A stretch of DNA of 36,584 nucleotides from Planctomycetia bacterium (GTDB lineage: Bacteria; Planctomycetota; Planctomycetia; Gemmatales; Gemmataceae), in assembly GCA_005772955.1 (NCBI GenBank), contig SXID01000225.1, forward strand, positions 1 to 36,584, written 5' to 3'. Position 1 is the stretch's first letter. Each line of letters starts with the position of its first letter. This document shows positions 23,789 through 32,619 of the stretch, piece after piece. Below the pieces are notes generated by a model. The model made no database searches and was not told the DNA's origin. It saw only the letters and a program-made list of their open reading frames with translations. The translations under genes and the position numbers were made by a program.

Positions 23789-24267
23789 TCGTTTTCCTCT
23801 TCGTCGTCCGGCGGGTTGGCGCGACGCCACGCGAGGTACTGCGCCCGACCCGCGAGCGCCAGGATCGCGGGGAGGATGCACGCCAGCGCAATCGCAGTGC
23901 AAACCCCGCCGATGATCATTCCCACCACGGCATCGACCTTCTGGGTGGCAACGACAAGCCCGACCGCGAGGTGAATGACACCGAGGATGATCGAAACGAC
24001 CGAGACGCTGACGACGTCCTTCGCCTTTCCGAAAACGATCCCCCGGCCGCACATGATCAGCCCGAAGCCGATCCCCATCGCTATCCAACCCAAATCCGGC
24101 ACGGGGTCGTCGCCCCCGTCGGCGACCGCGATGGAGAAGACGAAGTACGCGAGACCGCACAGCAGGATGAACGCGCCAAGTGCCATCCACGCGATCCCGG
24201 CCGCACGGGCGATGCCCGGCGGGGTGGGCGGAGGCGGTTCGTCGTTCCACTCGTCGTGGGTGTTCAT
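23785..24267 (-). CDS. Small four-helix membrane protein
   Basis: 160 aa from the ATG at 24267 (MNTHDEWNDEPPPP), preferred over an in-frame start at 24354 that overlaps the upstream region without support. The N-terminus is Pro-rich and polar. Four hydrophobic helices follow: AGIAWMALGAFILLCGLAYF, LGWIAMGIGFGLIMCGRGIV, VVSIILGVIHLAVGLVVA and VVGMIIGGVCTAIALACILP. It has an acidic C-terminal tail (DDEEEND). Unknown family; small membrane proteins of this layout are frequent in planctomycetes. The two neighbours on this strand begin 84 bp upstream. Confidence 0.65.
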   Translation of the reverse strand: MNTHDEWNDEPPPPTPPGIARAAGIAWMALGAFILLCGLAYFVFSIAVADGGDDPVPDLGWIAMGIGFGLIMCGRGIVFGKAKDVVSVSVVSIILGVIHLAVGLVVATQKVDAVVGMIIGGVCTAIALACILPAILALAGRAQYLAWRRANPPDDEEEND

Positions 24268-24350
24268 GCCGCTCTCGGTGCGGATCGGGGCGCGCAAGAG
24301 CGGTATCTTCAGCACACGCGGCGCGTGAAGCAACCCGATTCCGCGTGATG

Positions 24351-25907
24351 TCACTTACGCGACTTCAGCGCCGGGAGCGGCATTTTCACGCGGAGGTCGT
24401 CGCCGGGCGTTTCGTCGTCGTACCAGTTGCCGCCATCGTCCTTCCCGTTCACGCCCACGCTGTAGAACAAGTAACCCTTCTCGCCCGGCTTGTAGATCAG
24501 CGACTTGCCCGCGAAGAGGTCGTTGGGGACGGCGCTGAGGTACTTGGGCGCGAGATCCGAGAGCTTCGCGGAGTACCGCCCGTTGTCCTTGTGGTACGCC
24601 GCCAGCGCGAACGCGACGTGGAGGTTCCTCACAACCTGTTGGGCGCGGTCGGACGAGTCCTGCACCTTGCGGATTGCGGGCACGAGCAGCGCGATGAGAA
24701 CGTCGCCAATCTCCTTGCCAATCTGCTTGCCGATTTCTTTGTCGCCCGCGCCGTTCTTGATGAGTTTTTGAAGTTCAGCGAAGTCGCGGTTCTTCTTGAC
24801 CAGTTCTTTCAGGTCTTTCCCGATCGCGTCGAATTCCTTTTCGCGGGCGGCGCGGTCCGGGAGGCGCATCGCGGCGGCCATGCGGTCGTACTGCTTGTTG
24901 CCATTGCGCAGCGCCGGTTCCCAGTCGATCATGTCAAGCCCCCTCAGTTCCTCTTCTGTGGGCTTCTTGCCCGCGCCTTCGAACCCGCCACCGCGCCGAA
25001 TGAGTTGCAGCGAATCGAGGAACATGAACCGCTCACCGAGGGCGACCTTGTCGGCCATCGGCATCAGCGGCGGGAGGTCTTGCAGTTCCTTTAACCGGTC
25101 GAGCAACTGCCTGGACGTGAGGTCGGCGCGTTCCAGGTACGCGACCGTGGCGTTGTGCGCGACCTGGCCAACAGCGATGCCGACGAGCGACTCGATGAGC
25201 GTCGCGCCGTGGCTCAGGTGCCGGGAGAGTCGGTGAGCCGCGATCAGATCTTGCCACGCTTCTTGCTGTTTCCCTTCGCCCAGCCTCAGCATCGCGCGGC
25301 CGGTGAGGGCCACCACAACCTCGCGGCACTTCTGCACCGTGGGCAGCAGCACACCGATCAGGAAACTCGGCGCGTCCTTCTCGCGCATCGACACCAGTGG
25401 GTTGAAGTATGCGGGCCGCTTCGTGGCTTCGACCATCACCGCGAGCGGCTTCTCGTTGGCCTTGATCCACCCGGCGATATCCGGGAAGTCCTTCGCATTC
25501 CACGGCCGCTGCGTCGCGCGGCTCTGTTGGTCGGCGACCACGTCGAAGTTGCCCGGTTCGATCTTGAGCACGTCCTTCATGTATTTGCCGAGGCCGATGA
25601 AGTAGTCGCCGTCCTTCGGCGGTTCCGCGATGCCGAGTTGCTTGAAGAACTCCGGCGGCATCCCCTTTCCGCCTTCGGGGGTCGGGCCGAACGCCTTCCA
25701 GAGCAGGACGTTCGCGTTCTTCTCGGGCGTGATGCCCTTGCTGAGCCGCTCGTTGATCGCGGCCTCGAAGTCGATGTACCCGTTCTTGTCGATCGGGCCG
25801 GTGACATAGGTGGTTTCTTTGCCGACCGGGAGCTTCGGTGTAGGCTTCTCGTCCGCGGGCGTGACTCCGACGAGAAGCACGAGCGGAAGAATCGCGAGCG
25901 CCTTCAT
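24351..25907 (-). CDS. Exported planctomycete protein with pseudopilin-like C-terminus (paralogue 1)
   Basis: 518 aa with signal peptide MKALAILPLVLLVGVTPAD. The large N-terminal part (20-400) is helical and of unknown family. It has TTYVTGPIDKNGYIDFEAAI near the start and charged helices with a possible coiled coil around 350-400. The last 100 residues resemble the globular head of type II pseudopilins: FALAAYHKDNGRYSAKLSDL, then PKYLSAVPNDLFAGKSLIY and GYLFYSVGVNGKDDGG. There is no prepilin peptidase site, so it is not itself a pilin. The same architecture and much of the sequence recur in the gene 88 bp upstream, which indicates tandem duplication. Function unknown; extracytoplasmic. Confidence 0.75.
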   Translation of the reverse strand: MKALAILPLVLLVGVTPADEKPTPKLPVGKETTYVTGPIDKNGYIDFEAAINERLSKGITPEKNANVLLWKAFGPTPEGGKGMPPEFFKQLGIAEPPKDGDYFIGLGKYMKDVLKIEPGNFDVVADQQSRATQRPWNAKDFPDIAGWIKANEKPLAVMVEATKRPAYFNPLVSMREKDAPSFLIGVLLPTVQKCREVVVALTGRAMLRLGEGKQQEAWQDLIAAHRLSRHLSHGATLIESLVGIAVGQVAHNATVAYLERADLTSRQLLDRLKELQDLPPLMPMADKVALGERFMFLDSLQLIRRGGGFEGAGKKPTEEELRGLDMIDWEPALRNGNKQYDRMAAAMRLPDRAAREKEFDAIGKDLKELVKKNRDFAELQKLIKNGAGDKEIGKQIGKEIGDVLIALLVPAIRKVQDSSDRAQQVVRNLHVAFALAAYHKDNGRYSAKLSDLAPKYLSAVPNDLFAGKSLIYKPGEKGYLFYSVGVNGKDDGGNWYDDETPGDDLRVKMPLPALKSRK

Positions 25908-25930
25908 GGGGCACCTAGGGAGGGAGTTTT

Positions 25931-25989
25931 CTTCCGCCGCTTGCGGCCTAGCGTGCGCCGCGCCCGCTACGCCGCAAGTGGCGAGGAAG
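25931..25989. repeat. Imperfect hairpin between the tandem paralogues
   Basis: The arms cttccgccgcttgcggc (25931-25947) and gccgcaagtggcgaggaag (25971-25989) are inverted with a 2-nt bulge and one mismatch. The core ccgccgcttgcgg recurs in the hairpin at 30246-30265. It fills most of the 88-bp gap. Confidence 0.65.
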
Positions 25990-25995
25990 TCAGCC

Positions 25996-27564
25996 TTATT
26001 TCTTCTTCAGTTCCGGGAGCGGCATTTTCACGGGGAGGTCGTCGCCAGGCGTTTCGCTGCCGTAGGTGTTGCCGCCCTCGTCCTTGCCGTTCGCGCCGAC
26101 GCTGTAGAACAGGTAACCCTTCTCGTTGGGCTTGTAGATGAGCGGCTTGCCCGCGAAGACGTCGTTGGGGACGGTCGCGAGGTACTTGGGCGCGAGGTCC
26201 GCGAGCTTCGCGGGGTAACGCCCGTTGTCCTTGTGATACGCCGCCATTGCGAACGCGACTTGAAGGTTAGCGGCCACCTGTGCGCTCCGGTCGTGGGCTT
26301 GCTGGACCTTCTGGACGGCCGGGGAGAGGAGCCCTATCAGAAGATTGCCCAGCGCCTTGCCCATTGGTTTCCCCGCGTCCTTCTCCTTCATGAGTTTTGC
26401 GATCTTCTCCGGGTCCGCGAACTCTTTCTTGAACGTTTTGAGTTCCTCCTCGATCTTCTCATACTCCTTGAGGCGCGCGGCACGGTCTTTCAGCCGCATG
26501 GCGGCCGCGAGGCGGTCGTACCCCTTGTTCATCGTTTGCATCACCGTGGTCCAGTCCACCGTCTCGAACGCCTTCTTTTCATCGGGGATGGCGAATTCAC
26601 CCGGACCGATGAGAGCAGCCAGCCCGCCTGCGCCACCGACGCGGCGGATGCCCTGGAGCGCGTCGAGTCCCATCATCCGTTCGCACACGCCGATCTTGTC
26701 CGCCAGCGGCGCCACGGGCGGTAGCCCTTGCAAATCCTTCAGGCACGCAATCGCGCGCTTGGAGGTGAGGTCAGGGTGTTCCAGGTAGGCCAGCGTGGAG
26801 TTGGCGGCGATCTGGCCAATGGCGATGCCCACGAGCGCTTCGATCAGCGTGCCGCCGCGAGTGATGAGCCGGCCGAGCCGGTGGACCGCCATGAGGTCGG
26901 CCCACGCATCGTCGAGTTTCCCTTCTTTGAGGCGGAGCATTGCGCGGGCGGTAAACGTGGTCGCCAGTTCCCGGCACTTCTGCACGGTGGGTATCAGCGA
27001 GCCGATGAGATTGCTCGAATCGCCTTCCTTGCGGCGCGACACGAGCGGGTTGAAGTACTCCGGTCGCTTGGTCGCTTCCGTGACCAGCGCCAGCGGTTTC
27101 TCGTTGGCCTTCAGCCACTCGGCCATCGGCGGGCAATCCTTCGGCACCCACGGGCGCTGCATTACCCGACCCTGGACCTCGAAGAACGCTTCCAGACGCT
27201 CACCCGAGAGTCCGAGTTTGTCGTGAACGTAGGCGTACATGCTGATGAGGTAGTCGCCCTCGCGGGGCGGAACCGGGATATCGAGCCACTTGAAGTAGTC
27301 GAGCGGCATCCCGTCACCGCCTTCGGGCGCCGGGCCGAACGCCTGAACGAGCAGTGCGTTGGCATTGTTCTCCCGCGTGACTCCCTTACTGAGTTCGGCG
27401 TTGAGTGCGGCTTCGTAGTCGATGTAACCGTGCTTGTCGAGCGGGCCGGTCACGTAGGTCGTGTCCTTGCCCAGCGGGAGTTTCGGCGCCGGCGGTGGTT
27501 TGTCCTCTGCGATTGCAACGGCAGCGACGAGGAGTGCAATAGGGAGAAACGCGAATACTTTCAT
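25996..27564 (-). CDS. Exported planctomycete protein with pseudopilin-like C-terminus (paralogue 2)
   Basis: 522 aa from the ATG at 27564; longer in-frame starts to 27657 lack support. The signal peptide is MKVFAFLPIALLVAAVAIAE. Mature ends correspond to paralogue 1 almost word for word: TTYVTGPLDKHGYIDYEAAL at the start; FAMAAYHKDNGRYPAKLADL, PNDVFAGKPLIYKPNEKGY and ETPGDDLPVKMPLPELKKK at the end. The middle is more divergent, although TLIEALVGIAIGQIAANSTL versus TLIESLVGIAVGQVAHNATV is kept. Conservation is thus highest at both ends. It lies first in the pair; the 5' flank is divergent from the DUF1549 gene. Function unknown. Confidence 0.75.
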   Translation of the reverse strand: MKVFAFLPIALLVAAVAIAEDKPPPAPKLPLGKDTTYVTGPLDKHGYIDYEAALNAELSKGVTRENNANALLVQAFGPAPEGGDGMPLDYFKWLDIPVPPREGDYLISMYAYVHDKLGLSGERLEAFFEVQGRVMQRPWVPKDCPPMAEWLKANEKPLALVTEATKRPEYFNPLVSRRKEGDSSNLIGSLIPTVQKCRELATTFTARAMLRLKEGKLDDAWADLMAVHRLGRLITRGGTLIEALVGIAIGQIAANSTLAYLEHPDLTSKRAIACLKDLQGLPPVAPLADKIGVCERMMGLDALQGIRRVGGAGGLAALIGPGEFAIPDEKKAFETVDWTTVMQTMNKGYDRLAAAMRLKDRAARLKEYEKIEEELKTFKKEFADPEKIAKLMKEKDAGKPMGKALGNLLIGLLSPAVQKVQQAHDRSAQVAANLQVAFAMAAYHKDNGRYPAKLADLAPKYLATVPNDVFAGKPLIYKPNEKGYLFYSVGANGKDEGGNTYGSETPGDDLPVKMPLPELKKK

Positions 27565-27723
27565 CACGACACCAGGGTTACGAGGTGTATTTACCAGAAG
27601 GGTAGAGAATATGTACGACTCGTTGAGAGTAACGCCTTGTCCTTGACTCTGTTCCACGAATCCGCGACGATTTGAGTACCCGCCTCGTCGCCTCGCCGCT
27701 TCACCCGCTTACGGGTTCTCCCC

Positions 27724-30180
27724 ATGCGATCTCGCCTGCTAGTCGCTAGCTGCGTTCTGGGATTTTTCGCCGCGGAACTTCGCGCGGCTGAACGACCCGC
27801 CGGCGCGCCCAAAGAACTGGTGATTCACCCGAAGGAAATGAAGCTGGTCGGGCCGCGAGACGAGGTGCGTGTGATCGTGCTCGGCGTGTGGGCCGACGGC
27901 CGCAAATGGGATCTCACGCACACCGCCAAACTCACGAGCGAGAACCCGAAGATCGCGACCACCGATAAAAGTATGCTGCGACCCGTCGGTGACGGCAGCA
28001 CCACGCTCATCGTCGAAGCTTTCGGCACGAAAGCGACCGTGCCCGTCACCGTGGAGAAATCGACCGCTGACGTGCCGGTGAGTTTCACAAACGAAGTCGA
28101 ACCGATTCTCACGAAAGCCGGGTGCAACGCGGGGAGTTGTCACGGGTCGCAGCACGGTCGCGGCGGCTTCAAACTGTCGCTGTTCGGGTTCGACCCTGGC
28201 TTCGACTACTTGCAGATCGTACAGAGCAACGAGGGCCGCCGCATCGTACCGAGCGACCCGGAGCGGAGCGTTCTGCTTGCGAAGCCCGCGCTCGTGATGG
28301 AGCACGGCGGCGGCGAGAAACTGAAACACAACGGCCGCGACTACGTCACCATTCGCTCGTGGCTCGAAGACGGCGCACCCGCGCCACCCGCTCGCGCCGA
28401 ACCCACCGTGACCAAGCTCGGAGTGTTCCCCGTCAGCCGGCTCATGGTCCCCGGCGAGCAACAACAACTCTCCATCATCGCGACGTGGTCCGACGGGCGC
28501 CGCGAGGATGTCACTTCGACGGCGCAGTTCGACGCGCTCAACGACGCGGTCGCGGTCGTGACGCCAATGGGCCTGGTCACCGCGAAGGACGCGGGCGAAA
28601 CGCACGTGATGATCCGCTACGGCGGCGCTGCTGAAGTCGCGCAGGTCACGCTGCCGTTCGCGAAGTTGGACGAGTTCCCGGAGGTAGTTGCGAACAACTT
28701 CATCGACACGCGTCTCATCGCGAAGTGGAAGGACTTGGGGCTGACGCCGTCGTCGCTTTCCACCGACGATGAGTTCCTCCGCCGCTTGTACCTCGACGCG
28801 ATCGGCACGCTTCCCACACCGGCCGAAGTGCGGGCGTTCCTCGATGACAAGGATCCGAAGAAGCGTGAGAAGGTCATCGACAAGGTTCTGGAACGCGGCG
28901 AGTTCATCGACTGGTGGGCGCTGAAGTGGGGCGACCTGCTTCGCATCAACCGCAGGGCGCTTCAAGAGAAGGGCATGTGGAGCTTCCACAACTGGGTTCG
29001 CGCGCAGGTTCGCGACAACGTGCCAATGGACGCGTTCGTGCGAGACGTGATCACGGCGGAGGGCAGCACGTTTACGGACGGCCCCGCGAACTTCTTCCAG
29101 ATCGGTCGCGGGTTGGAGGAGTGGTCGGAAACGACGACGCAACTGTTCCTCGGCGTGCGCATCGGGTGCGCGAAGTGCCACCACCACCCGTTCGAGAAGT
29201 GGAGCCAGGACGACTACTACGGCATGGCCGCGTTCTTCGCACGCATCGGCACGAAGACCAGTCAGGAGTTCGGCATCTTCGGTCGCGAAACGGTCATCTT
29301 CATTCGCAACACCGGCGAGGCCAGTCACCCACGCAAGCGGGGCGTCGTGAAGCCGATGCCGCTCGATGGCGACACGAACGTGAGTTGGGACGACGAGTTC
29401 GACCGGCGGAAGCGGCTCGCGGACTGGCTGACTTCTTCCTCGAACAAGATGTTCGCCAGGAACATGGCGAACCGGTTCTGGGGCTACACGATGGGTCGCG
29501 GCCTGGTCGAACCGCTCGACGACATGCGAGCCACCAACCCCGCGAGCAACCCCGAACTTCTCGACGCACTTGCAGACGAGTTAGTCAAGAACAAGTTCGA
29601 CCTGAAACACCTGTTGAAGACGATCTTCAACAGCCGGGCGTACCAGCTTTCGCACGCGAGCACACCGGGCAACAAGCTCGACACCGCGAACGTCCACTTC
29701 ACACGTTACACCGTGAAGCGGTTGACCGCGGAGCAGATCGCGGACGGCGTGGACTTCGCCACCGGCACGCGCGAGAAGTACATCGGGTTGCCGCTCGGCA
29801 CGAAGGCGATTCAGCTTCCCGACAGCGAAGTGCGGTCGTATCTGCTGGACACGTTCGGGCGCCCGCCGCGTCAGGTGTTGTGCGAGTGCGAGCGCACCAC
29901 GAAGCCAAACATCGCGCAGGCGATGCACCTTCTGAACGGCGACTTCCTCAACACGAAGATCGCGGACAAGACCGGTCGCGTGGAGAAGCTCATCACCGAC
30001 AAGGTGCCGCTCGCGAAGGCGGTGGAGGAACTGTATCTCGCGGCGTGGGGTCGCCGCCCGTCGCCTGACGAGCAGAAGAAAGCGGAGGGCTGGGTGAACA
30101 GCGCCCCGAACCTACGCGACGGACTTCAGGACTTGCTCTGGGTGCTCATCAACAGCCGCGAGTTCCAGTTCAACAAGTGA
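27724..30180 (+). CDS. Exported Ig-like/cytochrome-c-like DUF1549-DUF1553 protein
   Basis: 818 aa. The signal peptide is within the first 22 residues (LLVASCVLGFFAAELRA). Ig-like (BIG2) domains cover about 30-112 and 225-310. Between them is a planctomycete cytochrome-c-like segment, NEVEPILTKAGCNAGSCHGS (123-142), with a C-x4-C-H spacing instead of C-x2-C-H. DUF1549 follows (about 322-530), with LTPSSLSTDDEFLRRLYLDA near its start and a second CAKCH motif (482-486) in GCAKCHHHPFEKWSQDDYYG. DUF1553 ends the protein (about 555-815; NRFWGYTMGRGLVEP, RLTAEQIADGVDFATG, INSREFQF). Such proteins are abundant in planctomycetes and are thought to act on polymers or in redox-linked surface processes; the reaction is unknown. 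The usual DUF1501 partner gene is absent downstream. Confidence 0.9.
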   Translation: MRSRLLVASCVLGFFAAELRAAERPAGAPKELVIHPKEMKLVGPRDEVRVIVLGVWADGRKWDLTHTAKLTSENPKIATTDKSMLRPVGDGSTTLIVEAFGTKATVPVTVEKSTADVPVSFTNEVEPILTKAGCNAGSCHGSQHGRGGFKLSLFGFDPGFDYLQIVQSNEGRRIVPSDPERSVLLAKPALVMEHGGGEKLKHNGRDYVTIRSWLEDGAPAPPARAEPTVTKLGVFPVSRLMVPGEQQQLSIIATWSDGRREDVTSTAQFDALNDAVAVVTPMGLVTAKDAGETHVMIRYGGAAEVAQVTLPFAKLDEFPEVVANNFIDTRLIAKWKDLGLTPSSLSTDDEFLRRLYLDAIGTLPTPAEVRAFLDDKDPKKREKVIDKVLERGEFIDWWALKWGDLLRINRRALQEKGMWSFHNWVRAQVRDNVPMDAFVRDVITAEGSTFTDGPANFFQIGRGLEEWSETTTQLFLGVRIGCAKCHHHPFEKWSQDDYYGMAAFFARIGTKTSQEFGIFGRETVIFIRNTGEASHPRKRGVVKPMPLDGDTNVSWDDEFDRRKRLADWLTSSSNKMFARNMANRFWGYTMGRGLVEPLDDMRATNPASNPELLDALADELVKNKFDLKHLLKTIFNSRAYQLSHASTPGNKLDTANVHFTRYTVKRLTAEQIADGVDFATGTREKYIGLPLGTKAIQLPDSEVRSYLLDTFGRPPRQVLCECERTTKPNIAQAMHLLNGDFLNTKIADKTGRVEKLITDKVPLAKAVEELYLAAWGRRPSPDEQKKAEGWVNSAPNLRDGLQDLLWVLINSREFQFNK

Positions 30181-30181
30181 G

Positions 30182-30223
30182 ACAGAAGAAGCCCGCCGAG
30201 TCACCCCGGCGGGCTTCTTCTGT
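30182..30223. terminator. Bidirectional intrinsic terminator
   Basis: Perfect 17-nt arms (acagaagaagcccgccg, 30182-30198, and its complement 30207-30223) surround an 8-nt loop. The outer part is purine-rich on one side and pyrimidine-rich on the other, and the site starts 2 bp after the stop at 30180. It is placed between convergent genes and so can end both transcripts. Confidence 0.75.
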
Positions 30224-30245
30224 CGGTCTCGCTGGCGTTGGATGT

Positions 30246-30265
30246 TTCCGCCGCTTGCGGCGGAA
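30246..30265. repeat. Short perfect palindrome before the minus-strand stop
   Basis: ttccgccgc/gcggcggaa, with two bases in between. It shares its core with the hairpin at 25931-25989, so this is a further small repeat family. It lies 4 bp from the stop of the gene ending at 30270 and may help to end that transcript. Confidence 0.6.
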
Positions 30266-30269
30266 GACC

Positions 30270-32603
30270 TCACTTCTCCTTCGTCATCGTGATGGGCTTG
30301 GCCCCGTCCTTCACTTCGCGGAAGTATTCGAGCCACAGCGCTTCGAGTTCGTTCCGTTCCTTACCCTGGATGTCTTTCGCGGCGTCGTAGCGCCGTTTCC
30401 GCTGCGCGGTTCCGTTGAACGCGATCGCGCCTTCCAGTTCAATCATCCGGTACAGGTCGCGGCGCACTAACTCGGCGTCGCCCTTCGCGTGGTTGTAGTA
30501 CGCGCTCAGGAACCACACGCCGGCTTCGCTCGGGTAGTGCAACAGGGCGCTGTCCAACCACGTCTTTGTTTTCTTCGCGTCGGTGCCGCTCAGGAGCTTC
30601 GCGCCGTAGGCCATGCTGAACCGGGCTGCCTGCGGGTCGGTGTCGGGAGGTCCGGTGACGCGAACAATCCGCACCTGCTTGTCGGCCGGGGCGCGGCGCT
30701 TGTACGTCGGGTGGTCGCGGAGCAACTTCGCGAGCAACATGGCCGGTTCGTTCTCCAACCGGCCCGCGACGTGCGCGTCGAAGATCAGGTTCACGTTCGC
30801 GTCGTACCGCGCAGACTCAATGCGGATCCCGTCGAACTCCGGGTACGCGGGCACGACACGCTTCACGCGGTCGAGTAGGTCGCTCAGCGGAACCACCTCG
30901 AGCACGGGCTTGTTCGGCGTGGGCGTGAAGTAATCCGCCCATTTCACGTCCGCCTTCAGTTCGTCGAATAGCTTCACCAACGCGTCGTTCTGAACGGCGG
31001 TGTCCACCACGCCGCGGAGCGTGAAGCGGTTCTCCGCGTCGAAGTACCCGCGCTCGATCAGCACGCCGTTCCACCGCTTCTGGTCGCCGGCCATCTCCTT
31101 CCGCAAGTGCGCCGTGAAGCCCGCGGAAAACGTGGTCGGGTCGGTCGCGGGTTCGGGCGTCTTCGCGGGCTGAATCGCCGCGCGGACGAACACCGGCGCG
31201 TCGGCGTCAGGCAAAGCCGAATCGCCCTTCGGCAGCTTCGGCGCGTCCGCGGGCAGGTACTTCGCGGCCAGTTCCTTGAACTTCAACTGCACCTTGTCGG
31301 AGTCGGCCTTCGTCACCGTCTTGACTTGCAACTTCAACCCGCCGTCGGCGGCGAAGTAGATGCGCGACAGACGCGCGTCGTCCATCGTGTTCGCGGCCCA
31401 CTCGCGGATTTCGCTGAGCAACTTGCCCGTGGGCACAACCTTCATCTGCTTGACGGAAACGCCGCCTTCCGCGAGCTTCTTGTACCGCGGCGAGTCAGCG
31501 TCGGCCTTGTCAACGAACTCCTTGACGACCGCCTGATACGTCGCGATCAATTCCTTCTCGGCCGCGGCGGTCAGGCCCGGCTGGAGGCCCGCGAACATCA
31601 GGCTCCCGTCCGCGGCGAACTCCGCACCGGGGTCGATACGGACGCCGTCGAGTGCGGGCTTCGCCGCGACCGTGGTCTGGAACTTCGCGGTCGGCTCCGG
31701 GAGGCCCGGCCCGAGTAGCGGGTCCGGGTACACCAGCACCTTCGGCACGCCGGCGAACAGTTCTGGCCACTGTTTGCGGCACGCTTCGGTAAGTGCTTCC
31801 TTATCGACCGGGTCGGTGCCGAGGCGCACGCCGGTGAGCGTGGCGCGGAAGGTGCTCCATCGGGCCACGAGGTCGGGGTTCTCCGCGTCGTAAGCCAGAT
31901 ACACGCGATCGACGCGGAGCCGGCGCGTTGACGCGTCGGGGGACGTGGCGAAGAGCTTCTGCACGTCCGCGGGCGAGAGCTTCCAATCGACGGGCTTTGT
32001 CTCGTCGGTGACGAGCGGCTTGTCGGCGACGACCTTCACGGCCGGGTGCTTGGCGAGGTGCGCGGTAATCGCGGACGCGAGCCACTTCGCGGTGTCCGCG
32101 TCCTTGCCGCGCGTGCCGGACAGGATCACGCCGCCGTTGGCCCCGAAGCGGCTCCCCGCGAACAGGAACCGGTCCGCGGCGGCGTCCTTCTCGCCGGCCG
32201 CGTTCGCGGCCACCTGGAGGACGACGTGCGGATGATCCTTCGGCTCGATCTTCTTCACGCCGGCCCACTCGAACTTGAGTTTGTCGTCCTTGAGGCGGTC
32301 GCGAAGGAGCTTGCTGGCTTCTTCCTGAACGGCGTCGAACGGGAGCGTGTCGCCCTCCTTCGCCGCGGGTCCGTCGAGGAACACGCCGGTCACTTTGACC
32401 TGCCCATCGACAGCCTCGAACTTGTCAATACGTAAGCGCTTCTGCGAGTCGGTTCCACCGGCGAAGCCCTTCTGGATTTCGCCGAGTTGCTTTTGCGCTT
32501 CGGCAGCAGATTTGGGTACGTCGTCTTGCGCGGGGGCGCGCGACGCGAGCGCGACGAGCGCGAGAAGGGCGAGCGTGCGGAATAGTGGTTGAAGCAGGGC
32601 CAT
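30270..32603 (-). CDS. Large exported repeat protein of unknown function
   Basis: 777 aa from the ATG at 32603, with GAGGAA upstream; a longer frame to 32723 overlaps the PP2C gene. The signal peptide is MALLQPLFRTLALLALVALA plus SRAPAQ. At least six segments share the pattern (L/I)R(I/V)..-YDA-L-L-G: LRIDKFEAVDGQVKVTGVFL, LRVDRVYLAYDAENPDL, VRIDPGAEFAADGSLMFAGL, LSRIYFAADGGLKLQV, VLIERGYFDAENRFTLRGV and IRIESARYDANVNLIFDAHV. Each is followed by a helix, recalling BON-type alpha/beta units. The last 150 residues look like TPR-type helices (KTWLDSALLHYPSEAGVWFL). Role unknown. It starts 16 bp after the phosphatase gene, so it is probably an exported output or partner of that module. Confidence 0.75.
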   Translation of the reverse strand: MALLQPLFRTLALLALVALASRAPAQDDVPKSAAEAQKQLGEIQKGFAGGTDSQKRLRIDKFEAVDGQVKVTGVFLDGPAAKEGDTLPFDAVQEEASKLLRDRLKDDKLKFEWAGVKKIEPKDHPHVVLQVAANAAGEKDAAADRFLFAGSRFGANGGVILSGTRGKDADTAKWLASAITAHLAKHPAVKVVADKPLVTDETKPVDWKLSPADVQKLFATSPDASTRRLRVDRVYLAYDAENPDLVARWSTFRATLTGVRLGTDPVDKEALTEACRKQWPELFAGVPKVLVYPDPLLGPGLPEPTAKFQTTVAAKPALDGVRIDPGAEFAADGSLMFAGLQPGLTAAAEKELIATYQAVVKEFVDKADADSPRYKKLAEGGVSVKQMKVVPTGKLLSEIREWAANTMDDARLSRIYFAADGGLKLQVKTVTKADSDKVQLKFKELAAKYLPADAPKLPKGDSALPDADAPVFVRAAIQPAKTPEPATDPTTFSAGFTAHLRKEMAGDQKRWNGVLIERGYFDAENRFTLRGVVDTAVQNDALVKLFDELKADVKWADYFTPTPNKPVLEVVPLSDLLDRVKRVVPAYPEFDGIRIESARYDANVNLIFDAHVAGRLENEPAMLLAKLLRDHPTYKRRAPADKQVRIVRVTGPPDTDPQAARFSMAYGAKLLSGTDAKKTKTWLDSALLHYPSEAGVWFLSAYYNHAKGDAELVRRDLYRMIELEGAIAFNGTAQRKRRYDAAKDIQGKERNELEALWLEYFREVKDGAKPITMTKEK

Positions 32604-32619
32604 GAGTTCCTCGCGGAGG

